Positions 1 through 9,223 of a stretch of DNA of 53,529 nt are shown in pieces; positions within the stretch are counted from its first letter, which is position 1, and each line of letters opens with the position of its first letter. This stretch comes from Chryseobacterium wanjuense (GTDB lineage: Bacteria > Bacteroidota > Bacteroidia > Flavobacteriales > Weeksellaceae). Location of the stretch: positions 1-53,529 of the forward strand of contig NZ_FOIU01000007.1 in the NCBI RefSeq assembly GCF_900111495.1. Direction: 5' to 3'. The translations under genes were made by a program, and so were the position numbers. The notes beneath the pieces were generated by a model. It worked only from the letters and a program-made list of their open reading frames with translations, did no database searches and had not been told where the DNA came from.

Positions 1-95
1 AACAAAAAATCCTTACTTTTGGAAGTAAGGACAATATTGGATAACTGACAATTATTTTTAACCCCTAACTGTCAGATAAAGTCGTGGCTATTACA
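1..95. mobile_element. Insertion-sequence-like terminal repeat, left copy
   Basis: These 95 bases are the exact reverse complement of the last 95 bases of the window (53435-53529). The match stops sharply at base 96. A hairpin at 11-30 (ccttactt / aagtaagg) is followed, reading outwards, by a run of T, like a terminator at the edge of a transposase gene. The reading frame of the neighbouring gene fragment is open from base 49 and is entered at about base 96, so the repeat interrupts a gene. No transposase lies inside the window, so the IS family is unknown. An assembly-edge repeat that is not an IS is the alternative. Confidence 0.65.
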
Positions 96-1434
96 GTTTA
101 TTGGTAAAACAGAATTTCAATATTTTAATGGTGTCTCAACGAATCCACTATTTTTATTTAACAAAAATTCGTACTCTACTTTAGACATTCATGCTGAATC
201 ACATTCTGCAGATTCACAATCATCAGGTATTGTTTCTATGAATTCTAATAATAATAACTCCTCTTCTCCTATGGCTTCAGGAGATTATATTGGGTATTCT
301 AAAGTTGTTAAAACTGAAAAAGATGCGCAAAATAATATTAATAGTTCAATTGAAAGAAACTATTCCAACATCCCAGACTTCCATTATTTTTTCCAAGAGG
401 GTGTTATTCCAATTAATATGCCTTCCACTAAATCTCCCAATTCAACAGAAAATGGGAAAGTCTTAAGTGAAGTTGTTTATGACTCTTCAATGAATAAAAT
501 ACAACAAACAGATAATACCTATTCAGAAGTTTATTCTAATGTTTATTATGGTACTTCATTAAGCAGAAATTCAAGATCAGTATGGAATTTTGTTTCCGTA
601 AACAGCTCTTTAATACCACAACAGCATGGTGTAACAGTCTTGGGTTATTATCCAATCTTTTCTAAAGAAAGTTTATTAACTCAATCTATAAAAAAAGAGT
701 ATTTAAATAATAAGATTTTTACTACTCAAACTAGCTTTGGATATAATACTTACAATAATTTAAAAGAAGAATCTACTACTTTGCCTAATGGAGAAGTAGA
801 TAGAGTTTATCTGTCGTATGCCTTGGATTTATATCAGTTGAATTTATACAATGCTAATATGCATTCTATTCCCTTGCAAAAAGTTATTTATCGAAATCAA
901 GATTATTCGGCTTTCAGGACTAAATATGATGATACTTCTCATTTAAATCCTACATCTGTTCAGGAAACAAGCCAAGTTCAGCCTCCTAACTATATCGCTG
1001 AAGCTAAAACAGTAATAAACTATACTCTTTATGACAATAAAGGAAACTTACTTGAATATACGGACGGTCAAAATATTCCGACAACCATTGTATGGGGATA
1101 TAATCAAACTCTTCCAATTGCCAAAATAGTGGGTGCATTTTATTCATCTATTAGTCAATTTTTGCAGGATATTATTAATAAATCTAATCTTGATACTGAT
1201 ACAACAAGTGAACAAACATTAATTGATGCATTAGATGAACTAAGAAAAAAACCAGAAATGAGTAATTATCAAATTACTACTTATACTCATAACCCTTTGG
1301 TTGGTGTGACAAGTATTACACCACCGTCTGGAATTAGAGAAACATATATCTACGATTCATCTAATCGTTTGAAACAGGTAATTGATAGTAATGGAAAAAT
1401 TTTAAAAGAAAATGAGTATAACTACAAACATTAA
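96..1434 (+). pseudogene. 3' fragment of a large RHS-locus protein, truncated by the left repeat
   Basis: An ATG at 238 gives 398 residues, but the same frame stays open upstream without a stop through base 96, exactly where the terminal repeat begins. This is therefore the C-terminal part of a longer protein whose 5' end was cut off. The product is rich in Asn, Ser and Tyr. Its C-terminal third carries YD-like elements such as TYIYDSSNRLKQVIDSNGK. Long proteins of this kind commonly precede RHS toxin genes in Chryseobacterium and are probably secreted shell components. It ends 13 bases before the signal-peptide start of the next gene, which suggests one transcription unit. Function is inferred from context only. 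Confidence 0.7.
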
Positions 1435-1447
1435 AAATACAATAGAC

Positions 1448-4400
1448 ATGAAAAAAATATTAATTCCTTTTAATATATTGTTTGTAGCAGTTTTATTTCA
1501 TGCACAAACAACAACAGAAAATTATATACAAACTAGAACTTATTTAGAACCAGTTACCTCTGGAAGTTCTACAGCAAAACAAATTCAAACTGTTCAATAT
1601 TTTGATGGATTAGGTAGACCTAAACAGGTAGTAAATGTAAAAGCGAGCCCATCAGGGAGAGACGTTGTTACTCATATTGAATATGATGGCTTTGGAAGAC
1701 AGGTAAAGGAGTTTCTTCCCGTTCCGCAATCACAATCTTTAAACGGAGCTATTATTCCAGATCCCTTGACAAATGCTACTCAACCCGATATTTATGGCGC
1801 AGAAAAAATATATTCAGAAAAGATTTTGGAAAGTTCCCCGATAGATAAAATATTACAACAAAAACAAGTTGGAAATGCTTGGGATAATAAACCTATACAA
1901 TTTACCTATGATCTTAACATCGATGGAGAGGTAAAGAATTATACCGTAATTACTGTTTGGACTAATAAAACAACAGTAAACACTATAAGTCTTACGGGTA
2001 CATATAATTCTAATCAGCTATATAAAAATACAGTAACCGATGAAGATGGCAATGCCACAATCGAATTTAAAAATGGAAGAGGACAAACAATTCTCGTTCG
2101 CAAAAATGACGGAACTAAAAATGTAGACACCTATTATGTTTATGATAATTATCAGAACTTGGCTTATGTCATTCCTCCCTTGGCTTCAGCATCCTCAACT
2201 ATTGATCAAACTGTACTGGATAATTTATGTTATCAATATCGCTATGATATTTGGGATAGGCTGATTGAAAAGAAACTTCCAGGAAAAGGTTGGGAGTATA
2301 TGCTGTATGACAAGCAGGATAGACTTGTAGCAACCCAGGATACTGAACTGAAAAATAAAGGACAATGGTTGTACACCAAATACGACCAGTTTGGAAGAGT
2401 TGCCATTACGGGAATTGGAACAGGATACCAGAGAAGTGTGGAGCAGACAACAGTCGACACTTATACATCTAATAATGTTAACAGATTAGCCAGTCCTTTA
2501 TTTAACAGACAGGGAATGGATGTTTATTACGGAAACCAGGACAGTACATATCCCAATTCAACGAAATGGGTGACTTTATTATCCTTACATTATTATGACT
2601 CATATCCTCAATACAGCTTCAATCCTGCTTTTCCTTCAACTATTTTAGGAGAACCAACATTAACCGAAACACCCACAACGGAAGGATTAAGTACCAAAAG
2701 CCTTCCTGTAATGAGTTTGGTTAAAAACATTGAAGACGACAACTGGACAAAAAGCTACAGCTATTACGACAAAAAAGGAAGAGCAATAGGAACATACTCC
2801 ATCAACCATTTGGGTGGATATACCAAAACGGAATCTAAACTGGATTTTGCCGGAGTGGCTTTACAGACAAAAACCTACCACAAAAGGCTCAGCACGGATA
2901 CCGAAAGAATCATTACTGAAAATTTTGAATATGATGCTCAGAACAGATTAAAGAAACATTATCATCAGGTAGACAGCCAGCCGCAGGAATTGTTGACTGA
3001 AAATTCTTATAATGAATTGTCCCAACTAACCAACAAAAAGGTTGGAAACAATCTGCAAAGTATTGATTATGCTTATAACATCAGAGGCTGGATGACCAAA
3101 ATAAATGATCCGGCGAATTTAGCAGGTAAGTTATTTGGATATAAAATAAAATATAATGAGGTGGAAGGATTACAAACTCCTAACAGCGATTATCCTGGCT
3201 TACAGGTAAAACCAAGATACAATGGAAACATTGCTGAAGTAGATTGGAAAACCGCTACTGACCCTAATGATTATTTAAGAAGATATGGTTATGTTTATGA
3301 TGGTTTAAACAGGCTCTCTGCCGGATTTTACCAAAGAGAAGATAATCCTTCTGCCCAAGAATATTTTGAGAAAATAGATTATGATCTCAACGGAAATATT
3401 TTGAATTTAAAAAGATCAGCAGCAAAAGGAGCCAATACTGTAGCTTCACTTATTGATAATCTTACATATACGTACGCAAGAAGCAACAGGCTAAATACTG
3501 TTACAGACTCATCTACTGACTATAGAGGGTATCCCGATACATCAGGAGGGACAATAGGCTATAATGACAACGGAAGTATGACCAGTCAGCCGGATAAAGG
3601 AATATTACAGATTGATTATAATGTTCTTAATCTTCCGAAATATATTAAGTTCAATCAGTTCATTGAGGGAAGAGGTGGTGCAGTTTATGTAAACTCTACC
3701 TACAGTTACAGAGCAGACGGATCCAAAACAGGCAAAGTATACACCTATAAAGATCCGCTGATTAGTAATGCTTTAGCCACCACCACAACAGATTATCTTG
3801 ATGGTTTCCAATATGAAGCAAAATCGGGAGGAATGGGAGCAACTCCTGTTACCTTACAATTTGTTCCAACAGCTGAAGGGTATTATAATTTTGAAAATAA
3901 TAAGTATATTTACAGCTATACAGACCATTTGGGAAATGTACGCTTAAGCTACTTTAAAAACACATCTGGCAGCGCAGAAGTTCTTGAAGAAAACAATTAC
4001 TATCCTTTTGGGATGAAGCATGAAGGCTATAATAATGCTTTGGTTGGAAACCCTGCATATAAATATCAGTATAATGGTAAAGAATATCAAACAGAAACTG
4101 GATGGAATGATTATGGTGCAAGGATGTATATGAGTGATATTGGCAGATGGGGTGTTGTTGATCCACTGGCGGAGAAGATGAGAAGGTATAGCCCATATAA
4201 TTATGCTTTTAATAACCCTTTGAGATTTATTGACCCCGATGGGAGAGCACCACTTGATGACCATTTTAATAAAAACGGGCGTTTTATGTATAGAGATGAT
4301 AAAAAAACCAATAATATCATTGTACATACGGATCAGGGAAATGCTAAATTATCACAATTAGATTACAGTAAAAAAGGCACAAGAATGGCTGTAAGTAATA

Positions 4401-4942
4401 TAATTGCCCATTATGCAACCCAAAAGGGATTAACTGGATATTATGGAGTAAGTACTAAAATAAAAAACGAAGATACAGGAGCCGTAACGTCTGGACGTAG
4501 TAATAATGTATTTTATAACTCTAAACAACTTGCAAAAGGAAGTTATAACAATTTATATGATTTAAGAAATACCTTAGATCATGAAGCAGGAAAAGATGGG
4601 CATAAAAATGAAAATAAGAATGGTGAATATACATTTCTTGCGCATGCAAAAGTTTATTTAGGACAGTCTAAAACATCTGACTACGAAAATTCTACTGAAG
4701 CAAATCAATATTCTGTTGCTTTTGGCTTTGCACAAAGGTTGTGGAATGCTTATAAAAAAGATGAAATTTCATGGGAAGGTATGGATCCTTATTTAGAAGA
4801 CTTTAATAGAAATAATACAGGTGGCGTTCAAATATCTACTATCGGAGGGTATGAAGGTGATCCAATGGAAGTTGTTATTAAAAATGACACAAAGCAGTCT
4901 ATAGCAAAACCAGTTAAAAAAATGACAAATCCACATGATTAA
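1448..4942 (+). CDS. RHS/YD-repeat polymorphic toxin with signal peptide and variable C-terminal domain
   Basis: A start at 1448 is preferred over the upstream ATG at 1412 because it opens a typical signal peptide (MKKILIPFNILFVAVLFHA), giving 1164 residues. The body contains many YD-type repeats (for example YEYDAQNRLKKHY-like segments). It ends in the RHS-associated core: [56 protein letters not shown] near 3915-4245. After DPDGR comes a unique domain of about 230 residues, the usual place for a toxin. It includes an LDHEAGKDGHKNE stretch near 4565-4610 that looks like a zinc-peptidase motif (HE...GH), but this is only a resemblance. The next gene overlaps by 8 bases and is probably its immunity protein. 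Confidence 0.85.
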   Translation: MKKILIPFNILFVAVLFHAQTTTENYIQTRTYLEPVTSGSSTAKQIQTVQYFDGLGRPKQVVNVKASPSGRDVVTHIEYDGFGRQVKEFLPVPQSQSLNGAIIPDPLTNATQPDIYGAEKIYSEKILESSPIDKILQQKQVGNAWDNKPIQFTYDLNIDGEVKNYTVITVWTNKTTVNTISLTGTYNSNQLYKNTVTDEDGNATIEFKNGRGQTILVRKNDGTKNVDTYYVYDNYQNLAYVIPPLASASSTIDQTVLDNLCYQYRYDIWDRLIEKKLPGKGWEYMLYDKQDRLVATQDTELKNKGQWLYTKYDQFGRVAITGIGTGYQRSVEQTTVDTYTSNNVNRLASPLFNRQGMDVYYGNQDSTYPNSTKWVTLLSLHYYDSYPQYSFNPAFPSTILGEPTLTETPTTEGLSTKSLPVMSLVKNIEDDNWTKSYSYYDKKGRAIGTYSINHLGGYTKTESKLDFAGVALQTKTYHKRLSTDTERIITENFEYDAQNRLKKHYHQVDSQPQELLTENSYNELSQLTNKKVGNNLQSIDYAYNIRGWMTKINDPANLAGKLFGYKIKYNEVEGLQTPNSDYPGLQVKPRYNGNIAEVDWKTATDPNDYLRRYGYVYDGLNRLSAGFYQREDNPSAQEYFEKIDYDLNGNILNLKRSAAKGANTVASLIDNLTYTYARSNRLNTVTDSSTDYRGYPDTSGGTIGYNDNGSMTSQPDKGILQIDYNVLNLPKYIKFNQFIEGRGGAVYVNSTYSYRADGSKTGKVYTYKDPLISNALATTTTDYLDGFQYEAKSGGMGATPVTLQFVPTAEGYYNFENNKYIYSYTDHLGNVRLSYFKNTSGSAEVLEENNYYPFGMKHEGYNNALVGNPAYKYQYNGKEYQTETGWNDYGARMYMSDIGRWGVVDPLAEKMRRYSPYNYAFNNPLRFIDPDGRAPLDDHFNKNGRFMYRDDKKTNNIIVHTDQGNAKLSQLDYSKKGTRMAVSNIIAHYATQKGLTGYYGVSTKIKNEDTGAVTSGRSNNVFYNSKQLAKGSYNNLYDLRNTLDHEAGKDGHKNENKNGEYTFLAHAKVYLGQSKTSDYENSTEANQYSVAFGFAQRLWNAYKKDEISWEGMDPYLEDFNRNNTGGVQISTIGGYEGDPMEVVIKNDTKQSIAKPVKKMTNPHD

Positions 4943-5351
4943 ATTTTTAAAATATTTATTTGTCGCAATTGTGTTGACAAGTTGTTCAAGTCCAAGTGAT
5001 AAAATAAAAAATGTTATTTTATATCAAGACAGTATAGGCTATTGGAATTACGAATGGCCTAGAGAGAGAGCAGAGTTTTATGGCTTTACTTTCAAGTTTT
5101 TTAAAGATAATAAGCTTTCCAAATATTCTTATTCGAAAGTTAAAAATAGAAGGTGGCCATTTTCGGATGAAGGCATAGATCAAAGATTGGAATGGGGCAT
5201 TGCTGATGATTCCATATTAACACTTATGAATTATAATTCACAAATTAAAGTTACGAAATATAATAAGGATACAATTTGGCTTTATGATAAAAAAGATAAG
5301 GAAAACTCAATGCTTATTAAAGTTAAAGGAGATTTAAATATCGAAAAATAA
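4935..5351 (+). CDS. Small lipoprotein, probable immunity protein of the RHS toxin
   Basis: 138 residues starting with a lipoprotein signal (MIKFLKYLFVAIVLTSC), so it is probably anchored to a periplasm-facing membrane. It overlaps the end of the RHS toxin gene by 8 bases, which couples the two genes, as expected for a toxin-immunity pair. The mature part is hydrophilic and rich in Lys, Asp and Trp; I recognise no domain. A near-identical paralogue follows at 5466-5882. The immunity role is inferred from position, size and duplication, not from a known family. Confidence 0.75.
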   Translation: MIKFLKYLFVAIVLTSCSSPSDKIKNVILYQDSIGYWNYEWPRERAEFYGFTFKFFKDNKLSKYSYSKVKNRRWPFSDEGIDQRLEWGIADDSILTLMNYNSQIKVTKYNKDTIWLYDKKDKENSMLIKVKGDLNIEK

Positions 5352-5365
5352 TTTAATATTGATTG

Positions 5366-5388
5366 ACCACTGCTTGATGCAGTGGTTT
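5366..5388 (+). terminator. Hairpin after the first lipoprotein gene
   Basis: accactgc and gcagtggt pair around a 5-base loop, followed by a short T-rich stretch (tttat). It lies 14 bases after the stop codon. A near copy occurs at 5894-5920 after the second lipoprotein gene, so the hairpin was duplicated with the gene. Confidence 0.6.
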
Positions 5389-5406
5389 ATATGTCTATGT
5401 TGGAAT

Positions 5407-5470
5407 CATTATTAAATGACACAGAGCAGTCAATAGCAAACCAGTTAAAAAAATGACAAATCCACATGAT
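5407..5470 (+). repeat. Duplicated tail of the RHS toxin gene
   Basis: These bases repeat the last ~65 bases of the toxin gene (4874-4942) with a few changes and indels, including the stretch that runs into the lipoprotein start (aatccacatgatta). The duplication unit therefore covers toxin tail, lipoprotein and hairpin (about 4874-5388 copied as 5407-5920). The tail copy no longer belongs to an open toxin frame. Confidence 0.8.
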
Positions 5471-5882
5471 TAAGTTTTTAAAATATTTATTTGTCACATT
5501 TGCATTGACAAGTTGTTTAAGTCCTAGTGATAAAATAAAAGATGTTATTTTATATCAAGACAGTATAGGCTATTGGAATTACGAATGGCCTAGAGAAAGA
5601 GCCGATTTTTACGGTTTTACTTTTAAGTTTGGCAAAGATGGTAGTATTTCCAAATATTCATTTGATAAGATTGAAGATAGAAGAACTTTATTTTCAGATT
5701 ATGGAATAGAACCGAGATTAAAATGGGGTGTTGCTAATGATTCTATATTTACAATTATGAATTACAATTCACAAATTAAAATTATGAGGTATAATAAGAA
5801 CACAATTTGGATGTATGATAAAGAAAGAAAAAGATCTACCATGTTAATTAAGGTTAAAGGAGATTTGAATATCGAAAAATAA
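5466..5882 (+). CDS. Second copy of the lipoprotein immunity candidate
   Basis: 138 residues, the same length as the gene at 4935-5351 and identical over long stretches (IGYWNYEWPRERA and the C-terminal MLIKVKGDLNIEK). It keeps the lipoprotein signal MIKFLKYLFVTFALTSC. Differences cluster in the middle (residues about 58-90). Immunity genes often multiply in this way, giving protection against toxin variants from other strains. It has no complete toxin gene directly in front of it, only the duplicated toxin tail. Confidence 0.75.
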   Translation: MIKFLKYLFVTFALTSCLSPSDKIKDVILYQDSIGYWNYEWPRERADFYGFTFKFGKDGSISKYSFDKIEDRRTLFSDYGIEPRLKWGVANDSIFTIMNYNSQIKIMRYNKNTIWMYDKERKRSTMLIKVKGDLNIEK

Positions 5883-5893
5883 TTTAATATTAA

Positions 5894-5920
5894 TAGACCA
5901 CGGCTTAATGCAGTGGTCTA
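5894..5920 (+). terminator. Hairpin after the second lipoprotein gene
   Basis: tagaccacggc and gcagtggtcta form an imperfect stem. This is the duplicated counterpart of the hairpin at 5366-5388. No strong T-run follows, so termination may be weak. Confidence 0.45.
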
Positions 5921-5941
5921 TTAATATTAAAATCATCTAAG

Positions 5942-6541
5942 AAATATAAGGATAAGTTATACAGAGCAGTAAAAACTGGAAATCTTGAGATAACAGATAA
6001 TAATGATTATTATCCTTTTGGTATGAACCATATGAAAACGGGGGGGGGGGGTGCCTACTTTGGTGCCGGAAAATATCAGAATTATAAGTACAATGGTAAA
6101 GAACTGCAGGAAACAGGGATGGGCGATTACGGATCCAGAATGTATATGGCTGATATTGATAGATGGGGAGTTGTTGATCCACTGGCGGAAAAAATGAAAA
6201 GACATAGTCCTTATAATTATGCTTTTAATAATCCAATAAGATTTATTGATCCTGATGGAAGACAAGGAAAAGATATTTTAATACCATATGGAACTGATCC
6301 AAAAGATGTGCCTAGTATTGTTTCTAATCTTCAGAAATTAATAAGAGATAAATTAATGACGATGAAAGGAGTTAATGGAAATATTTATGTTTTCATTGAT
6401 AAATTTCAGAAAGATGGTAAATACGACGCTGGAACTCAATACTCATTTTTGTTAAGCCCTAAAAGTCTAGAAATAACCTTAAATGATTTTGCGGGATATT
6501 ATAATATTACTAGGTATAATGAAAAAGATTGGAGAAAATAA
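5942..6541 (+). pseudogene. Promoterless RHS C-terminal toxin cassette 1
   Basis: The frame contains RHS core elements without the N-terminal shell: [52 protein letters not shown], then about 95 residues of unique C-terminal sequence. Recognisable homology reaches back to about 5942, before the ATG at 6023, and no start codon or promoter fits that edge. It is therefore an orphan module that could replace the tail of the full toxin by recombination across the conserved core. It contains a run of 12 G (6040-6051) that is in frame as given. The tail ([15 protein letters not shown]... [18 protein letters not shown]) belongs to no family I recognise. Confidence 0.7.
6040..6051 (+). repeat. Poly-G tract of 12 bases inside toxin cassette 1
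   Basis: Twelve consecutive G in an AT-rich genome, encoding Gly residues at a point where related RHS cores have a short 'HMKTG.AYFGAG' junction. A one-base change would shift the frame of the downstream core and toxin tail. It could be a phase-variation tract or an assembly error. Confidence 0.8.
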
Positions 6542-6682
6542 CTTAGTCGTGTTTGTGTCACGTTTCAGAAGTGTTGGTTTTTATTATTAATAGGACTCAA
6601 CATAGAAAATTTTAAATGAAAATAAGAAAAATAGGCAATCTAAAATGGTTGCCTGTTTATTTTTGGAATAAAAAGAATTTGA

Positions 6683-7003
6683 AATAATAAGTATATTTAC
6701 AGCTATACAGACCATTTGGGAAATGTACGCTTAAGCTACTTTAAAAACTCATCTGGCAGCGCAGAAGTTCTTGAAGAAAACAATTATTATCCTTTCGGAT
6801 TGAAACATGAAGGATATAATGCCTTATCCGGAAATCCTGCTTATAAATATCAATACAATGGCAAGGAACTGCAGGAAAATGGCATGTATGATTACGGCGC
6901 AAGGTTTTATATGGCAGATATCGGACGATGGGGTGTCGTAGATCCGCTCGCGGAGAAATCAACAAGGTTTAGTACAAGGAGAGTATCTAGGAAAAGAAGG
7001 TAA
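6683..7003 (+). pseudogene. RHS core remnant, toxin cassette 2 (frame broken)
   Basis: From about 6683 the DNA is almost identical to the core of the full toxin (compare 3896-4000): NKYIYSYTDHLGNVRLSYF through [10 protein letters not shown]. After DPLAEK (about 6958) the usual YNYAFNNP...DPDGR segment is missing and the frame runs into unrelated residues, ending at 7003. The following toxin-like domain continues in the +1 frame. The cassette therefore lost the end of its core by deletion and cannot make a fused protein as it stands. Confidence 0.7.
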
Positions 7004-7073
7004 GTTTAATGTAACCTATGGCGATGAAACAATAGGTAAGGTTGCTCTTTATAAAGATGGAGGATGGTTAAAT

Positions 7074-7613
7074 ATGTCTGCTTCAGATCCTGATGATTTT
7101 GAAATTCATAATGCTGATGACGATAGCAGTACCAGAAGCCAATATTTTACAAATTATCTTAGTCCTGAAAAGAATTGGGGGGTACAGGTTTTAGATAAAC
7201 CTTTTACTATTGGATTTGGTGGAGAAGCTACTGTTGGAGCAGGAGTGGGATTTGAAGTCGGCTATTTTAGTGGAAATTATGACAGTGGTCTATATATTAA
7301 TTTATACAAATCTTATGGATTAAACGCAGGGGCAGGATTTGCTTATAATGAATATACAACAAAAAATGGATATGATCCTCTAACAGCTTCAAATATGAAT
7401 GGTAAATATTGGAATGCTTCAGGTGGAGTTGGGCCTATTTCTGGAAATTACGGTGAAACCGCATTAAATGATAAAAAACAGAATGTTTCTATGGGAGGTG
7501 CAAGTTTATCGTCTGATATTTGGAATTTTTTAAAAAGACCTAAGGTATCTGCAGGAGGCAGTGTACAGTTTGGTACAACATATTCATCAAGACTTAAAAA
7601 ATTTGGAAACTAA
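7074..7613 (+). CDS. Orphan RHS toxin-like C-terminal domain of cassette 2
   Basis: 179 residues from the ATG at 7074. The frame is open upstream to about 6960 and reads as a continuing domain (LGKEGKFNVTYGDE...), so this is the tail of a former fusion. It is Gly-, Ser- and Tyr-rich with alternating short beta-like segments (GGEATVGAGVGFEVGYFSG), resembling the tail of cassette 3 (8222-9211). Such Gly-rich tails are common at the ends of Bacteroidota RHS proteins; their activity is not known to me. It overlaps the next gene by one base, which suggests an effector-immunity pair. Confidence 0.55.
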   Translation: MSASDPDDFEIHNADDDSSTRSQYFTNYLSPEKNWGVQVLDKPFTIGFGGEATVGAGVGFEVGYFSGNYDSGLYINLYKSYGLNAGAGFAYNEYTTKNGYDPLTASNMNGKYWNASGGVGPISGNYGETALNDKKQNVSMGGASLSSDIWNFLKRPKVSAGGSVQFGTTYSSRLKKFGN

Positions 7614-7939
7614 TGGCAAAATTTAAAAATATTGCAGGATTCGTAGGATTTATCCTTTTTATTATTGGGTATTTTTTATACAAAGATTATCAAAAAAAAG
7701 AACCCCAAAGAAGAATAGAGTCTAACTTAAATGTTAGTTTTCAGGGTAAAATTGATAGTTTGTATATCGACTCTCAAAATCATGGATGGTTAATAATTAT
7801 TTTATCTAACAGACAAATATTAAGATTCAATGGCTCCGACAAATATATATATCAAAAAAATGATAGTATAGTAAAGAATAAGGGAAAAGACAGTATCTAT
7901 CTTTATAGAAATGGAGAGGTAAAAACCTACAAATACTAG
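7613..7939 (+). CDS. Small single-pass membrane protein, immunity candidate of cassette 2
   Basis: 108 residues with one N-terminal membrane segment (about residues 8-24, IAGFVGFILFIIGYFLY) and a hydrophilic domain behind it. Its C-terminal pattern, KNKGKDSIYLYRNGEVKTYKY, resembles the SKKKDSLSLFIQGKTKKYY segment of the protein at 9224-9634, so the two may belong to one family. It starts on the last base of the preceding toxin-like frame. The immunity role is inferred from position. Confidence 0.6.
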   Translation: MAKFKNIAGFVGFILFIIGYFLYKDYQKKEPQRRIESNLNVSFQGKIDSLYIDSQNHGWLIIILSNRQILRFNGSDKYIYQKNDSIVKNKGKDSIYLYRNGEVKTYKY

Positions 7940-7994
7940 ATATAAAAGAAAAGCACCATTCTCGCGGATTTGTAATCCGTGAGCAACAATAAAG

Positions 7995-8020
7995 AACCCA
8001 CCGCAATTGCGGTGGGTTTT
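7995..8020 (+). terminator. Terminator after cassette 2
   Basis: Perfect stem aacccaccgc / gcggtgggtt with a 4-base aatt centre, followed by tttgtgtt. It lies 56 bases after the stop of the small membrane protein. Confidence 0.8.
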
Positions 8021-8221
8021 GTGTTATAATTCAACGACATTTTATTAGAGGTCTTCAAATTTTTAGCAGTAAGTATTATTTTTTATGTTAATAAATTTTG
8101 CGGAAAGAATTAATATATTTACAAGTACAAAGATCATTTAGGAAACGTAAGGGTAAGCTATAAAAAGGGCGAAGGAGGATTTGCTGAAATTACCGATCAG
8201 AATGACTATTATCCTTTTGGG

Positions 8222-9211
8222 ATGAATATTCCAAGGGAAGAGAAGGCGATTTTTGGAACAAATAGTTTGTATAATTACAAGTATAACGGAAAGGAATTGC
8301 AAGAGACAGGCATGTATGATTATGGGGCGAGATTTTATATGCCTGACCTTGGAAGATGGGGTGTTGTTGATCCACTAGCGGAGAAGATGACTAGACATAG
8401 TCCTTATAATTATGCTTTTAATAATCCTTTGAGCTTTATAGATCCCGATGGAAGGGAAGGCACTGGATGGATTAAGTCAGTTGTTGATGGGCAAACATCT
8501 TGGACATATGATAAAGATGTTCATTCATTACAGGATGCTAAGGATAAAAAATATACGGGAGTTCAGGAATATCAAGATGCCTTAACAATAACTGGAATAA
8601 GTAATGGACAACAAAATTATCAATATACTTTAGATACTTCAGGTGTCGTTACCGACTCTAGTGGTAACTTAATGGCAGAATCTTTCAAAACTGGTGCAGG
8701 AACTAACATCGGGGTTAATCCTGATAGTTCGATGTTGTTTTCTATTAGGAATATGCCTTCTATAGGATTAGGAGGAATGGGTGGTGAAATAAAATTCAGC
8801 CAAATATATGGGGTAGGATATTCAATAGCAATTGGTTATGTTTCTGCGGATGGCAATAATGGAAGTTCTTTTTATGTAACACCATCTTTTGGTGTTGGGT
8901 ACGATGTTGGTCCTTCCTTTAGCTTATATTCCGTTAATCAACCAGCAGGACACGATTTTAAAATTGGAGACTTCCAAGGACAAGGAATGAGCTATGGAGT
9001 ATCTGCATTTTTCTTAAATGGCTCTTATGGGGGCTCAGATTATAACGGAAGTTTTCAGTTTAGTGATACGAATCCAAGTAATTTTGGTTTAAGTAAACAA
9101 GGTGCGAAAGGTTATACTACTACAGGTGGTGGAATTAATCCGTTTGGATTTGGCGCATCTTATCAGTATGGAAAAACTCATTTGTTTTGGACTACACCAG
9201 CTAAGAAATAA
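8222..9211 (+). CDS. Promoterless RHS C-terminal toxin cassette 3
   Basis: 329 residues from the ATG at 8222. The RHS homology starts earlier, at about 8112 (YKDHLGNVRVSYKKG in the same frame), without a start codon there, so this too is a detached C-terminal module. Core motifs are [26 protein letters not shown] and [17 protein letters not shown]. The remaining ~240 residues are Gly-, Ser- and Tyr-rich and beta-like (GVGYSIAIGYVSADG, GFGASYQYGKTHLFW). The module differs from the resident toxin tail and could be swapped in by recombination at the conserved core. Expression as it stands is doubtful. Confidence 0.65.
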   Translation: MNIPREEKAIFGTNSLYNYKYNGKELQETGMYDYGARFYMPDLGRWGVVDPLAEKMTRHSPYNYAFNNPLSFIDPDGREGTGWIKSVVDGQTSWTYDKDVHSLQDAKDKKYTGVQEYQDALTITGISNGQQNYQYTLDTSGVVTDSSGNLMAESFKTGAGTNIGVNPDSSMLFSIRNMPSIGLGGMGGEIKFSQIYGVGYSIAIGYVSADGNNGSSFYVTPSFGVGYDVGPSFSLYSVNQPAGHDFKIGDFQGQGMSYGVSAFFLNGSYGGSDYNGSFQFSDTNPSNFGLSKQGAKGYTTTGGGINPFGFGASYQYGKTHLFWTTPAKK

Positions 9212-9223
9212 AAAAAAAATTAA

